Shown here in pieces: positions 19,955 to 29,181 of a stretch of 64,000 nt of DNA. Position 1 is the stretch's first letter. Each line of letters begins with the position of its first letter. Where the stretch lies: positions 1 through 64,000 of the forward strand of contig JAJDZX010000008.1 in the NCBI GenBank assembly GCA_022824395.1, given 5' to 3'. The notes under the pieces are model-generated. The model was not told the DNA's origin, did no database searches, and saw only the letters and a list, made by a program, of their open reading frames with translations. This stretch comes from Alphaproteobacteria bacterium. GTDB lineage: Bacteria > Pseudomonadota > Alphaproteobacteria > TMED109. The translations under genes were made by a program, and so were the position numbers.

Positions 19955-20993
19955 GCCGGCCGCCGGGCGTCCCCGGACCGGCCTCGCCGGGCGCCGCTGG
20001 GCGAATTTCCGGCGCAACCGCCGCGGCTATTTCTCGACCTGGATCATGCTCGCGCTGCTGCTGGCCACCCTGCCGGCGGAGTTCATCGCCAACGACCGGC
20101 CGCTTCTGGTGGAGTTCCAGGAGCGTTACTACTTCCCGGTTCTCGCGGACTACCCGGAGACGATGTTCGGCGGCGACTTCGCGACCACCGCGGACTACCG
20201 CGATCCGTACGTGCGCGACCTGATCAGCACTGACGGCTGGATGCTCTGGCCGCTCGTTCCGTTCAGCTACCGCACCGTGGCACTCGACCTGGGCGAGCCC
20301 GCCCCCTCGGCCCCGTCAGCGGACCACTGGCTCGGCACCGACGACCAGGCCCGCGACGTCCTGGCCCGCCTCATCTACGGCCTCAGGATCTCGATCCTCT
20401 TCGGCGTGATCCTCACTGCGCTCTCGTCCACCATCGGCATTGCCGCGGGCCTCGTCCAGGGGTACTTCGGCGGCCTGACCGACCTGTTCGGGCAGCGCCT
20501 CATCGAGATCTGGAGCGGCCTCCCGGTCCTCTACCTCCTGATCATCCTCGCGAGCATCGTGACCCCGAGCTTCTGGCTGCTGCTGTTCCTGCTGCTGTTG
20601 TTCAGCTGGATGGGGCTGGTCGGAGTCGTCCGCGCGGAGGTTCTGCGCGCCCGCAACTTCGAGTACGTCAAGGCCGCACGGGCGCTCGGCATGAGCAATG
20701 CCCGCATCATGACGCGCCACGTCCTCCCCAACGCGATGGTCTCCACCCTTACCTTCCTGCCGTTCACGCTCGCCGGCTCCGTGACCGTGCTCACGTCTTT
20801 GGATTTCCTGGGGTTCGGGCTCCCGCCGGGATCGCCGTCGCTCGGCGAGCTCCTCAACCAGGGCAAGAACAACCTGCAGGCGCCCTGGCTCGGCTTCACG
20901 GGCTTTCTCGCCCTCGCGGTGCTCCTGTCGCTGCTGGTCTTCATCGGGGAGGCGGTCCGCGACGCCTTCGACCCGCGGAAGGTGTTCCAATGA
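19947..20993 (+). CDS. yejE: ABC transporter permease, YejE type
   Basis: A 348-residue permease of the OppC class. The N-terminal RRWANFRRNRRGYFSTWI is typical, followed by a periplasmic domain ending HWLGTDDQARDVLARLIYG, and the ATPase-docking loop AARALGMSNARIMTRHVLPN. The C-terminal end FIGEAVRDAFDPRKVF is conserved. Pairs with YejB to form the channel. Confidence 0.93.
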   Translation: MSEPAAGRPRTGLAGRRWANFRRNRRGYFSTWIMLALLLATLPAEFIANDRPLLVEFQERYYFPVLADYPETMFGGDFATTADYRDPYVRDLISTDGWMLWPLVPFSYRTVALDLGEPAPSAPSADHWLGTDDQARDVLARLIYGLRISILFGVILTALSSTIGIAAGLVQGYFGGLTDLFGQRLIEIWSGLPVLYLLIILASIVTPSFWLLLFLLLLFSWMGLVGVVRAEVLRARNFEYVKAARALGMSNARIMTRHVLPNAMVSTLTFLPFTLAGSVTVLTSLDFLGFGLPPGSPSLGELLNQGKNNLQAPWLGFTGFLALAVLLSLLVFIGEAVRDAFDPRKVFQ

Positions 20994-21012
20994 CACCTGG
21001 ACGGGCGCGCTG

Positions 21013-22626
21013 ATGCTCCGGATCCGGGACCTCGCCGTCCGGTTTCACACCGAAGACGGGCCGGTGGACGCGGTTCACGCGGTCGACCTGTCGCTGGCCC
21101 CCGGCGAAACGCTCGCGCTGGTGGGCGAATCGGGGTCGGGGAAGTCGGTCACGGCCCTCTCGGTGCTCGGCCTGCTGCCATACCCGCGCGCGAGTCACCC
21201 GCGCGGCTCGATTCAGCTGGACGGTGCGGAACTGCTCGGCGCCCCGGAAGAGACCCTGCGCCGGATCCGCGGCAACGAAATCTCGATGATCTTCCAGGAA
21301 CCGATGACCTCGCTCAACCCCCTGCACACGGTCGCGCGGCAGGTCGCGGAGCCCCTCATGCTGCACCAGCGCCTCTCGCGCGAGGCGGCCCGCGGCGAGG
21401 CGCGGCGGCTGCTCGAGCGGGTCGGCCTCGGTCAGGCGGACGGCCGCATCGATGCCCACCCGCACCAGCTCTCCGGCGGGCAACGCCAGCGCGTCATGAT
21501 CGCCTGCGCGCTCGCCAACCGGCCGAAGTTCCTGATTGCCGACGAGCCGACGAGCGCGCTCGATGTCACGGTCCAGGAGGACATCCTCGCCCTCATCTCC
21601 GAGCTTCAGCGCGAAACCGGCATGGGACTCCTGCTGATCACCCATGATCTCACGATCGTCCGGTCGGTGGCCGCCCGTACCGCCGTGATGCAGGCAGGAC
21701 GCATCGTGGAGACGGGTCCGACCGAAGCCATCTTCCAGCGCCCCGAACACGCCTACACCCGGAGCCTGCTGGCCAACCAGCCGGGCACGCGGGACCCCGA
21801 CACGACCGGGGAGCCGGCGGAGAAGCCGCTGCTGGAGGCCCGGAACCTGCAGGTCCACTACCCGATCCGCAAGGGCATCCTGCGCCGCACCGTCGGGCAC
21901 GTGAAGGCCGTCGACGGCATCGATCTCTCGCTCACCGCGGGCCGGACGCTCGGGGTGGTCGGGGAATCCGGCTGCGGGAAGACGACGCTGGGGCAGGCAC
22001 TCCTGCGGCTCATCGCGAGCACCGGCTCGATCCGCTTCGAGGGACAGGCGATCGACACGCTCGGCTGGAACGAATTGCGGCCGCTCCGCTCCAAGATGCA
22101 GTTCGTGTTCCAGGACCCGTACGGCGCGCTGTCGCCCAGGCTGTCGGTGTTCGGCATCGTGGCCGAGGGGCTGCTCCTCAACCGCCTGGTGACGACCACC
22201 GACGAGGCCCGGGAGCGGGCCGCCGCCGCGCTGGGCGAGGTCGGCCTGCCCGCCGACGTGATGGACCGTTATCCGCACGAGTTCTCCGGCGGCCAGCGCC
22301 AGCGCATCTCCATCGCCAGGGCGCTGGCACTCACCCCCAGCGTGCTGGTCCTCGACGAGCCGACCTCGGCACTCGACCTCTCAGTGCAGGCCCAGATCGT
22401 GAATCTCCTCAACGCCCTGCAGGCGCGCCATCGCCTCGCGTACCTCTTCATCAGCCACGATCTCCGGGTCGTGCGCGCCATGGCGGACGACCTCCTCGTC
22501 ATGCGCGCCGGCCTGGCCGTCGAGCGGGGCCGCGCCGAAGAGGTGTTCCGCCGCCCCGCCACCGACTACACGAAACGCCTGCTGCGGGCCGCGCAGCTGG
22601 CGCCGCCCGCGGAGAGCACCGCATGA
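21013..22626 (+). CDS. yejF: ABC transporter ATP-binding protein, YejF type (two ATPase domains)
   Basis: A 537-residue protein with two nucleotide-binding domains in tandem. Domain 1 has Walker [10 protein letters not shown], signature [15 protein letters not shown] and Walker [14 protein letters not shown]. Domain 2 has Walker [10 protein letters not shown], signature [15 protein letters not shown] and Walker [14 protein letters not shown]. Both look active. It powers the YejBE permease, and its stop overlaps the next gene by 4 bases. Confidence 0.94.
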   Translation: MLRIRDLAVRFHTEDGPVDAVHAVDLSLAPGETLALVGESGSGKSVTALSVLGLLPYPRASHPRGSIQLDGAELLGAPEETLRRIRGNEISMIFQEPMTSLNPLHTVARQVAEPLMLHQRLSREAARGEARRLLERVGLGQADGRIDAHPHQLSGGQRQRVMIACALANRPKFLIADEPTSALDVTVQEDILALISELQRETGMGLLLITHDLTIVRSVAARTAVMQAGRIVETGPTEAIFQRPEHAYTRSLLANQPGTRDPDTTGEPAEKPLLEARNLQVHYPIRKGILRRTVGHVKAVDGIDLSLTAGRTLGVVGESGCGKTTLGQALLRLIASTGSIRFEGQAIDTLGWNELRPLRSKMQFVFQDPYGALSPRLSVFGIVAEGLLLNRLVTTTDEARERAAAALGEVGLPADVMDRYPHEFSGGQRQRISIARALALTPSVLVLDEPTSALDLSVQAQIVNLLNALQARHRLAYLFISHDLRVVRAMADDLLVMRAGLAVERGRAEEVFRRPATDYTKRLLRAAQLAPPAESTA

Positions 22627-23570
22627 CCAGCCCGATCCCCGTGGCCTATTTCAGCGTCGACGATCCGGTCGAACCGTGGCGGGACCTCTGCCGCGAGCTG
22701 GCTCTCCCCGTGCAGCTCCGGGAATGGCCCGCCGAGATCGAGGATCCTGCCGCGATCGAGGCCGCGTTCGTGTGGCACGCGCCGCCCGCCATGTGGACGG
22801 ATCTCCCGAACCTCCGGTTCGTGCAGACGATCGGCACCGGCGTCGACCACCTCCTCGCCCATCCCCCGCCGGACTCGGTCACGCTGGCGCGCACCGTCGA
22901 CCCCACGCTCACCGAACAGATGGTCGAGTACGCGGTCCTCGCCGTGCTCGCCTGCCACCGCAGCCTGCACCACCATCTCCGGAACCAGAGAAAGGGGGTC
23001 TGGGGACCTCAGCCGTATGCCGAGACCGCCGCCACGCCGGTTGGCGTCATGGGAACCGGCGAGATCGGCGCGGCCATCCTCCAGCGGCTCCGGGCCTTCC
23101 AGTTTCCGCTTCGCGCCTGGTCGCGCACCGGACGGACGGGCATCGAGGGCGTGAACGGGTTTCGAGGGCTCGACGGTCTCGCGGCGTTTCTGGCCGAGAC
23201 CCGCATCCTCCTGTCCGTGCTGCCGGCGACGTCCGCCACGGACGGGCTGCTCGACGGCGAGCGGCTGCGCCAGTTGCCGCGCGGCGCCCACGTCATCAAT
23301 CTCGGGCGCGGCAGCACCATCGTGGAGGCAGACCTCGAAGCGTGCCTTGCATCCGGACACCTGGAATCGTGTTTTCTCGACGTATTCGCGGAAGAACCCC
23401 TGTCGCCCGCCAGCCCGTTCTGGCAGCATCCGCAGGTCATCGTCACGCCGCACGCCGCCGGGGTGAACTTCGCGACTCCCTACGCCGCCCGGCTCCTGGC
23501 CGGTAACCTGGAGCGGGTACTGGCCGGCCAGCCGCCCCGGCACGGCATCTCGCCCGCGCGTGGCTACTAA
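22623..23570 (+). CDS. D-2-hydroxyacid dehydrogenase, glyoxylate/hydroxypyruvate reductase A-like
   Basis: A 315-residue NAD(P)-dependent dehydrogenase of the GhrA branch. The cofactor loop reads GVMGTGEIGAAI, followed by RAWSRTGR; a basic residue after the loop suggests NADPH. Catalytic elements are Arg/Gly in NLGRGSTIVEADL, Glu in DVFAEEPLSPASPFW and the His in VTPHAAGVN. ATGA overlap with yejF joins it to that operon, though the functional link to peptide uptake is unclear. Likely substrates are glyoxylate or hydroxypyruvate. Confidence 0.87.
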   Translation: MTSPIPVAYFSVDDPVEPWRDLCRELALPVQLREWPAEIEDPAAIEAAFVWHAPPAMWTDLPNLRFVQTIGTGVDHLLAHPPPDSVTLARTVDPTLTEQMVEYAVLAVLACHRSLHHHLRNQRKGVWGPQPYAETAATPVGVMGTGEIGAAILQRLRAFQFPLRAWSRTGRTGIEGVNGFRGLDGLAAFLAETRILLSVLPATSATDGLLDGERLRQLPRGAHVINLGRGSTIVEADLEACLASGHLESCFLDVFAEEPLSPASPFWQHPQVIVTPHAAGVNFATPYAARLLAGNLERVLAGQPPRHGISPARGY

Positions 23571-23587
23571 CCCCAGAAAGGCCCAGC

Positions 23588-24835
23588 ATGACGCACCCTG
23601 CGACGAGCGATTCCTACTACGACAGCCTGGAGACGCGGGACCCGGACGAGCGTGAGCGGGCGCAGTTCGAAACCCTGCGGGCCGTCCTGCGCAGGGCCAT
23701 GGACGATGCGCCGGCCTGGTCGGAGCGACTGGCCGGGGTCGACCCGGATGCCGTGACCAGCCGCGCAGCACTGGCGGCCCTGCCCGTGCTGCGGAAGTCG
23801 GACCTGCCCCCGCTCCAGCGGACCGCGCCCCCGTTTGGCGGGCTGGCCACCCGCGCGGCAGGGAGCTTCCGGCACGTCTTCGCCTCACCCGGGCCCATCT
23901 ACGAACCCGGGCACACGGGCGACTTCTGGCGGATGGCCCGGCTCATGCACGCGGCCGGATTCCGGCCCGGCGACCTCGTCTACAACACGTTCTCGTACCA
24001 CTTCACGCCAGCCGGCTTCATGATGGAGCAGGGCGCGCACGCTATCGGCTGTGCCGTCTTTCCGGCCGGGATCGGGAACACCGACCTCCAGCTGGAGACC
24101 GTCGCCTCCCTGCGCCCGAACCGGTACGCGGGGACGCCGTCATTCCTCGGCATTCTGCTCAAGGAGGGCGATGCGCGCGGCCTCGACCTCTCTGCGTTCA
24201 AAAGCGGGATCGTGGGCGGCGAGGCGCTCACCGCGAGCCTCCGCGAACAGTTCGATGCCCGGGGCATCCGGGTCCTGCAGGGCTACGGCACCGCCGACGT
24301 CGGCCAGATCGCCTACGAGACGACGCCGGGCGCCGGACTGGTGCTCGACGAGGACGTGATCGTCGAGCTGGTCGAGCCCGGCGGGACCGAGCCGGTCGCC
24401 TCCGGGGAAATCGGGGAAGTGGTGGTCACCCTGCTCAACCCCGACTACCCGATGATCCGCTTCGGGACAGGCGATCTCTCGAAGTTCCTCGACGGCCCCA
24501 GTCCATGCGGGCGCACCGCGCCCAGAATTGCCGGGTGGCTGGGTCGCGCCGACCAGACCGCCAAGATCCGCGGCATGTTCGTCCACCCCGGGCAGGTCCA
24601 GGAAATCGCGAAACGTCATCCCGGCATCGCCCGCCTGCGCCTGGTGATCGGCCGCGAGGACGATCGGGACACCGCCGTCCTCTCCGTGTCCACGGCGGAC
24701 GATTCCGTCTCGGCCGACGAGATTGCGGAAACCGCGCGCGCCGTGCTCCGGGTCCGGGCTGACGTCCGGATCGTGCCGGAGGACGCGCTGCCGGACGACG
24801 GACGACACATCGAAGACACCCGCTCGCATGCCTGA
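23588..24835 (+). CDS. Phenylacetate-CoA ligase-like AMP-binding enzyme
   Basis: A 415-residue adenylate-forming enzyme resembling PaaK. N-terminal ETRDPDERERAQFETL and VLRKSDLPPLQ match the family; the core includes SPGPIYEPGHTGDFWRM, LQGYGTADVGQIAYET for substrate and AMP contacts, and TGDLSKFLDG. The C-terminal AKIRGMFVHPGQ carries a hinge region. Family members make CoA thioesters from aromatic acids; no other phenylacetate gene is nearby, so the acid is unknown. Its last 8 bases overlap ccmA. Confidence 0.85.
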   Translation: MTHPATSDSYYDSLETRDPDERERAQFETLRAVLRRAMDDAPAWSERLAGVDPDAVTSRAALAALPVLRKSDLPPLQRTAPPFGGLATRAAGSFRHVFASPGPIYEPGHTGDFWRMARLMHAAGFRPGDLVYNTFSYHFTPAGFMMEQGAHAIGCAVFPAGIGNTDLQLETVASLRPNRYAGTPSFLGILLKEGDARGLDLSAFKSGIVGGEALTASLREQFDARGIRVLQGYGTADVGQIAYETTPGAGLVLDEDVIVELVEPGGTEPVASGEIGEVVVTLLNPDYPMIRFGTGDLSKFLDGPSPCGRTAPRIAGWLGRADQTAKIRGMFVHPGQVQEIAKRHPGIARLRLVIGREDDRDTAVLSVSTADDSVSADEIAETARAVLRVRADVRIVPEDALPDDGRHIEDTRSHA

Positions 24836-25445
24836 GGCCCCCGGGGGGCGCGACGACGCCCTCGTGGTCCGCGGCCTTTCCTGTGAACGTGGCGAGAGGG
24901 AACTCTTTTCCGAGGTTTCGTTCGTGGTCGCGGACGGCCAGCTGCTGCTCGTGACCGGGCCGAACGGTTCCGGCAAGTCCTCGCTGCTCCGCATCCTGGC
25001 CGGCCTGCTGGAGCCATCGGCGGGAAGCTGCCGGCCGCCGGGACGCGGACCCTTCGCCCGTTCTGTCGAATACCTCGGGCACGCGAACGCGGTCAAGATT
25101 CGGCTCAGCGTGCGCGAGAACCTCACCTTCTGGGCGCAGCTCGCTGGAGCGGGAAACGCCGTTGAGCCAATTCTCCAGCGGGTCGGACTGGGAGCGTTCG
25201 TGGACATGCCGGCGGGCTGGCTTTCCGCCGGGCAGCTCCGCCGCCTGGCGCTGTCCCGGATCCTGATCGGGGATGCGCGACTCTGGCTCCTGGACGAGCC
25301 GGCAGCCAACCTGGATTCTGCGGGAGAGGCCGTGCTCAAGGCGGAACTCGCCCGCCACCGTGCCGCCGGCGGCAGCGCCATCGTGACGGCGCCGGCCGAC
25401 ATCGAGATGGCGGACGCCGAGCGGTTGGAACTGGCGGGCCGGTGA
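24828..25445 (+). CDS. ccmA: Heme exporter ATP-binding protein CcmA
   Basis: A 205-residue ATPase of the CcmABCD complex, which uses ATP hydrolysis to free holo-CcmE from CcmC. Walker A reads GPNGSGKSS near residue 46; the signature loop is SAGQLRRLALSRI and Walker B is LWLLDEPAANLD. The signature has SAGQ rather than LSGGQ, as usual for CcmA. ATG 24828 overlaps the previous stop; a longer in-frame start would run deep into the ligase gene. Confidence 0.93.
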   Translation: MPEAPGGRDDALVVRGLSCERGERELFSEVSFVVADGQLLLVTGPNGSGKSSLLRILAGLLEPSAGSCRPPGRGPFARSVEYLGHANAVKIRLSVRENLTFWAQLAGAGNAVEPILQRVGLGAFVDMPAGWLSAGQLRRLALSRILIGDARLWLLDEPAANLDSAGEAVLKAELARHRAAGGSAIVTAPADIEMADAERLELAGR

Positions 25446-26107
25446 CGTTTCTTCGCGCCGTCGTGGAACGCGAGCTCAGGCTCTACCTGCGCGGAGTCGT
25501 GGACCTCATCGGAGTGTGGATGTTCTTTGGAATCGCGATCGCCATGCTCCCGCTCAGCATCGGCCCCGACCCGGAGATCCTGCGCCGCATCGCCCCCGGC
25601 GCGGCATGGGCCATCGCGTTGCTTGCCTCCATGCTGTCGCTGGAGCGAGTCTTTGCGCCGGACCAGCGGGACGGGTCGCTGGACCTCCTGCTGCTCCATG
25701 CCCCGAGCGCCCCACTCCTGATCCTGGCCAAGAGCCTCGCACACTGGCTGGTCACCGGCCTCCCCTTCGTGGTCCTAGCCCCCCTCGCCGCCATCGCTCT
25801 CGGCATGGATGTTCAGGGTGTCTGGCCCCTTGCGGGCGCTCTTCTGATCGGAACCCCGGCGCTGTCGCTGATCGGCACAGTGGGCTCGGCGCTGACCGCC
25901 CCGGTCCGGCGCGGCGGCATTCTTGCCGCGCTCATCGTTCTGCCCCAAACCATTCCCGTGCTAATTTTCGGGACCGCGGCCGTCAGCGAAACCCTCAAGG
26001 GACGCGACTCCGGACCGTACTTCTCGGTGCTCGGGGCCTTCACGCTTGCCGCGGTGGCGCTCGCGCCGTATGCAGGCAGCGCCGCCCTGCGGGCCGTCCG
26101 CAACTGA
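25442..26107 (+). CDS. ccmB: Heme exporter membrane protein CcmB
   Basis: A 221-residue protein with six predicted membrane helices. The start GTG 25442 overlaps the ccmA stop. Typical segments are the N-terminal VVERELRLYLRGVVDLIG, the cytoplasmic ERVFAPDQRDGSLDLLLL, and PVRRGGILAALIVLPQTIPVLIFG. It forms the membrane part of the CcmAB ATPase. Confidence 0.93.
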   Translation: MTFLRAVVERELRLYLRGVVDLIGVWMFFGIAIAMLPLSIGPDPEILRRIAPGAAWAIALLASMLSLERVFAPDQRDGSLDLLLLHAPSAPLLILAKSLAHWLVTGLPFVVLAPLAAIALGMDVQGVWPLAGALLIGTPALSLIGTVGSALTAPVRRGGILAALIVLPQTIPVLIFGTAAVSETLKGRDSGPYFSVLGAFTLAAVALAPYAGSAALRAVRN

Positions 26108-26147
26108 GAACGCCTTGATCACGCATGCTGCTACCCGGACCGAAGTG

Positions 26148-26897
26148 ATGGCCAAGGCATTGCACCGGCTGGCGAACCCCGCCCGGTTTCTCCGCATCGC
26201 CGCCCCGCTGCTGCCCTGGACTGCAGCCGGTGCGGCCGCCTGCATCGGTGCCGGGCTCTGGTTCGGATTGGTCGATTCCCCGCCCGACTATCAGCAGGGG
26301 GATGCCGCCCGCATCATGTACGTGCATGTGCCGGCTGCATGGAACGCGCTCGCCGGCTATGCCGGTCTCGCACTTGCCAGTGCGGTCGCGCTGGTGTGGC
26401 GGCACCCGCTGGCCCTGGTCGCCGCGCGCTGCATCGCGCCGATCGGCGCCTGCTTTACGGTGATCGCCCTCGCGACCGGTTCGCTGTGGGGGCATCCCAT
26501 GTGGGGAACCTGGTGGGTGTGGGATGCGCGGCTGACCTCGGTCGTGATCCTGCTGTTCCTGTACCTGGGTTACATGGCGCTGATCCACGCGTTCGACGAG
26601 CAGGAAACCGGGGAACGGGCCGCCACGGTGCTGGCACTGATCGGGGCGGTGAACCTGCCGGTCATCAAGTTCTCCGTCGATTGGTGGAACACCCTGCACC
26701 AACCGGCCAGCATCCTCCGCATGGACGGACCCTCGATCGACCCGGCGATGCTGCTGCCCCTCTTCCTGATGGCCGGCGGGTTCACGCTGCTCTTCGTCTG
26801 CCTGATCATCATCCGGATGCAGACGGAACTCGCGCGACGCCGCGTGCTGGCGCTGCGCCGGGCCGCCCTTGCCATGCCCCAGGCCAGCGATGCCTGA
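26148..26897 (+). CDS. ccmC: Heme exporter protein CcmC
   Basis: A 249-residue six-helix protein that presents heme to CcmE. The tryptophan-rich periplasmic signature WGTWWVWDARLTSV lies around residue 120, with flanking heme-ligand histidines in YVHVPAAWN and WWNTLHQPAS. ATG 26148 is chosen; TTG 26115 and GTG 26145 are also in frame. About 40 bases after ccmB; overlaps ccmD by 8 bases. Confidence 0.93.
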   Translation: MAKALHRLANPARFLRIAAPLLPWTAAGAAACIGAGLWFGLVDSPPDYQQGDAARIMYVHVPAAWNALAGYAGLALASAVALVWRHPLALVAARCIAPIGACFTVIALATGSLWGHPMWGTWWVWDARLTSVVILLFLYLGYMALIHAFDEQETGERAATVLALIGAVNLPVIKFSVDWWNTLHQPASILRMDGPSIDPAMLLPLFLMAGGFTLLFVCLIIIRMQTELARRRVLALRRAALAMPQASDA

Positions 26898-27069
26898 ACT
26901 GAACGCATTCCTGGCGATGGGCGGCTACGGCGTCTACGTCTGGTCCGCGTACGCGGTGACCGGGCTAGTCCTCGGTCTCCTGGTGCTGGCAAGCCTGCGG
27001 GCCCGGCAGTCCATGCGGGCCAGCCTTGAGGAAGCCGAACTGACCTCGCCCCGGAGGCGCGCCCGGTGA
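26890..27069 (+). CDS. ccmD: Heme exporter protein CcmD
   Basis: A 59-residue single-helix protein that stabilises the CcmABC-CcmE complex. It begins MPELNAFLAMGGYGVYVWSA, the family pattern, followed by one membrane helix (about residues 16-36) and a basic cytoplasmic tail. ATG 26890 overlaps the ccmC end and its stop overlaps ccmE. Confidence 0.9.
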   Translation: MPELNAFLAMGGYGVYVWSAYAVTGLVLGLLVLASLRARQSMRASLEEAELTSPRRRAR

Positions 27070-27521
27070 CCCGCAAGCACCAACGGTTGGTCGGCCTCCT
27101 CCTGGCAGGAGCCACGCTCGGGGTTGCCGCCGTCCTGGTATTCCAGGCGCTCGACGACACGCTGGTGTTCTTCTACAGCCCCAGCCAGGCAGCCGAGCGC
27201 GAGTTCCACCCCGGAGAAGCCATTCGGCTCGGCGGCCTGGTCAAGGCCGAGAGCGTGGAGCATTCGGCCGACAGCCTGAACGTCCGTTTCGTCGTGACGG
27301 ACGGCGCCAACGAGATCTTCGTGACCTTCAATGGCATCCTGCCGGACCTGTTCCGCGACGGGCAGGGCGTCGTCGCCGAGGGGAGCTTCCTTCCGAATGG
27401 CACCTTCGCCGCGACCGAGGTGCTCGCGCGGCACGACGAGAACTACATGCCCAAGGAGGTGATGGACGCGCTTCGTGAACAGGGCATGCTCGTTGAGGAC
27501 AACGGCGAGAAAAATTACTGA
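27066..27521 (+). CDS. ccmE: Heme chaperone CcmE
   Basis: A 151-residue periplasmic heme chaperone anchored by a helix at residues 7-28. The heme-attachment histidine is His123 in LARHDENYMP, with Tyr127 nearby as the usual axial ligand. The beta-barrel part includes LGGLVKAESVEH and VVAEGSF. The GTG 27066 start overlaps ccmD. This ends the first ccm cluster; ccmFGHI lie 17 kb further on. Confidence 0.95.
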   Translation: MTRKHQRLVGLLLAGATLGVAAVLVFQALDDTLVFFYSPSQAAEREFHPGEAIRLGGLVKAESVEHSADSLNVRFVVTDGANEIFVTFNGILPDLFRDGQGVVAEGSFLPNGTFAATEVLARHDENYMPKEVMDALREQGMLVEDNGEKNY

Positions 27522-27647
27522 CAATCGTCACGAGTCGCCCAGGCTTTCACAGTGCACACGAATTGCTGGCGAGATCATCGGGCAGACTGTCCGCGGCCGC
27601 ACTTCCGGGACCGGGTTGGTGTGGACCGCATTGACCGAACGTGAGTA

Positions 27648-28481
27648 TCAAGCCGGCTCTGATTGTCGCAACCACCGGGCCAGACCGTGCCCCATGGTGA
27701 CCATGCGCGCTACGCCGCGCGGACCGGCCACGTAGGCAGTGACCATTTCGATCGCAGGGTCGGGAATCGCGCTCGTATCGCCGCGGAAATGGGCCAGGCG
27801 CGCGCCTTCAGCCTGTGATCGCTCGAAAACCTCCTGAATGGCGCGGTCGATCGCGCCATCCGATTGCGATGGCGCGAAGGCCTGGTCGATCAAATGGAGC
27901 AGGCCCGGGTAGTGCGCGAGGTGACGCCACAGGGTTGCCACCTGGCCGGGGTTCGCACCTGCGCCAAAGCGATTGACCCGCTCCAGTCCTAGCCAGACAT
28001 CGGGAGCGATCTCGGATTTTTCAAGCAAACCCGGCAGATCGGGCAGGATCGGTGCCGCCGGCCGGACCGGATCGGCTGGGCGCCGGCCGACCGGCGACAG
28101 CACCAGGCCACTCAGCGCCATCATGTTGAGGCTGTTGGACCGGGTGTAGGCATCGACAATGCCGAGCACGGCACGCATTTCCTCGGCGCCAACGCCGGCG
28201 TCGGCCAATTGATCGGCCGCCAGGGGTGCCGGCACCGGGAAGATGTCGGCACGCGATAGACGGCCGAGCGCCACGTCCGGCTGACCCGACAAGTAAATCG
28301 GCTTGGTGGCCGCCCAGACCGCCGGCAATCCCCTGTCGATGCTCACCAGCGTGCGCCAGATCGACGTGAGCAGCGGGATCTGCATGACATCGCGTATCTC
28401 GGCGAAGATGGCCGCAGTCGCGCCGGTCGCCATCTTCTCGGCGAGCGCCGTGACGGGGCCCGTGCCGCGGACTTCAGTCAT
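27648..28481 (-). CDS. DehI-type 2-haloacid dehalogenase family protein
   Basis: A 277-residue all-helical protein that I align by eye with group I haloacid dehalogenases. The first repeat reads AIFAEIRDVMQIPLLTSIW and GLPAVWAATKPIY, and the segment AGVGAEEMRAVLGIVDAYTR resembles the DehI stretch before its catalytic-site Asn; SN in YTRSNSLNM is the likely counterpart. The second repeat starts at LLEKSEIAPDVWLGLERV; the position of the catalytic Asp appears to be Glu here, so activity is uncertain. It is downstream of a HipB-like regulator. Alternative: a related non-dehalogenating helical protein. Confidence 0.6.
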   Translation of the reverse strand: MTEVRGTGPVTALAEKMATGATAAIFAEIRDVMQIPLLTSIWRTLVSIDRGLPAVWAATKPIYLSGQPDVALGRLSRADIFPVPAPLAADQLADAGVGAEEMRAVLGIVDAYTRSNSLNMMALSGLVLSPVGRRPADPVRPAAPILPDLPGLLEKSEIAPDVWLGLERVNRFGAGANPGQVATLWRHLAHYPGLLHLIDQAFAPSQSDGAIDRAIQEVFERSQAEGARLAHFRGDTSAIPDPAIEMVTAYVAGPRGVARMVTMGHGLARWLRQSEPA

Positions 28482-28577
28482 GCGTGGAACGGCGGAAGTT
28501 GTCGTCGGCCATCACTCTCGAAACGCAGCCGATCAACCATGCGCTTCGCCTGCGAAGTGCGGTCAGTGCTTGGGGCA

Positions 28578-28976
28578 TCAGAGGCCGACGCCTTCATCAT
28601 CCGATAGGCCGCCTGTCGAAATCTCTTGACCTGCCGATGCGGGCCGATTGCTCGCCCGGTTCCGTCTTCGCACGATGCGCTTTGGCAGCGAGTCGCGCTC
28701 AAGCAGCAACCCGGTACCGTCCGAAGCGGGATCGAACAGATCGTTGAGCCGATCAATCCCTCCCAGAACGAGACACGTCATTGCGAGTGTTCCGATGCTG
28801 ACGCCGTCATCGCCCTCCTCGAGACGCATGATCGTGCGATCCGACACACCCACCCGGCTCGCGAAATCCCTGATGGCCATTCGGCGCTTCAAACGTGCGG
28901 TCTTCAGGTTCTCGCCGACCTGGCGCAGCGCTCTTTGGGCACGCAGGGATTTCAGTTTCTCTGCCATATTTGTCAT
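28578..28976 (-). CDS. HipB-like XRE-family regulator without a HipA partner
   Basis: A 132-residue protein with a helix-turn-helix at about residues 20-75, reading QVGENLKTARLKRRMAIRDF then SRVGVSDRTIMRLEEGD. The following LNDLFDPASDGTGLLLERD and KRIVRRRNR match HipB-type antitoxins that normally sit just before hipA. No HipA frame follows; the next gene is the DehI-like one. The start may be ATG 28976 or ATG 28967. An inverted repeat overlaps the start and could be its own operator. Confidence 0.75.
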   Translation of the reverse strand: MTNMAEKLKSLRAQRALRQVGENLKTARLKRRMAIRDFASRVGVSDRTIMRLEEGDDGVSIGTLAMTCLVLGGIDRLNDLFDPASDGTGLLLERDSLPKRIVRRRNRASNRPASAGQEISTGGLSDDEGVGL

Positions 28977-29000
28977 CTATCACGACTGTAAACGACAAAT
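28968..29000 (-). promoter_or_regulatory. Inverted repeat at the HipB-like gene start, possible operator
   Basis: ATTTGTC at 28968-28974 and GACAAAT at 28994-29000 form a perfect seven-base inverted repeat with 19 bases between. It covers the start codon region and likely promoter of the regulator, where an autorepressor would bind. Length and spacing fit a dimeric HTH protein; binding is inferred. Confidence 0.4.
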
Positions 29001-29181
29001 ACGGCGTATTACAAGCGATGGTGCACTGGACCTCCCGCCGAGAAGTCGACAGGGGAAGCTTCTGCTCTTTTCGCACCAGCTCCCGGTCCTGCATGCCGGG
29101 GAAAATGCTCTCCCAGGAGAGCGGTCTTGAGCAAGGCCTGGGAACCGGCAAACCTTCCACGACCCGGGAACCAGACCGCCC

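Noticed and set aside
28478-28756. Small minus-strand frame after the HipB-like gene, considered as a HipA relic
   Set aside because: Its translation shows no HipA kinase motif, and it overlaps the regulator in another frame.
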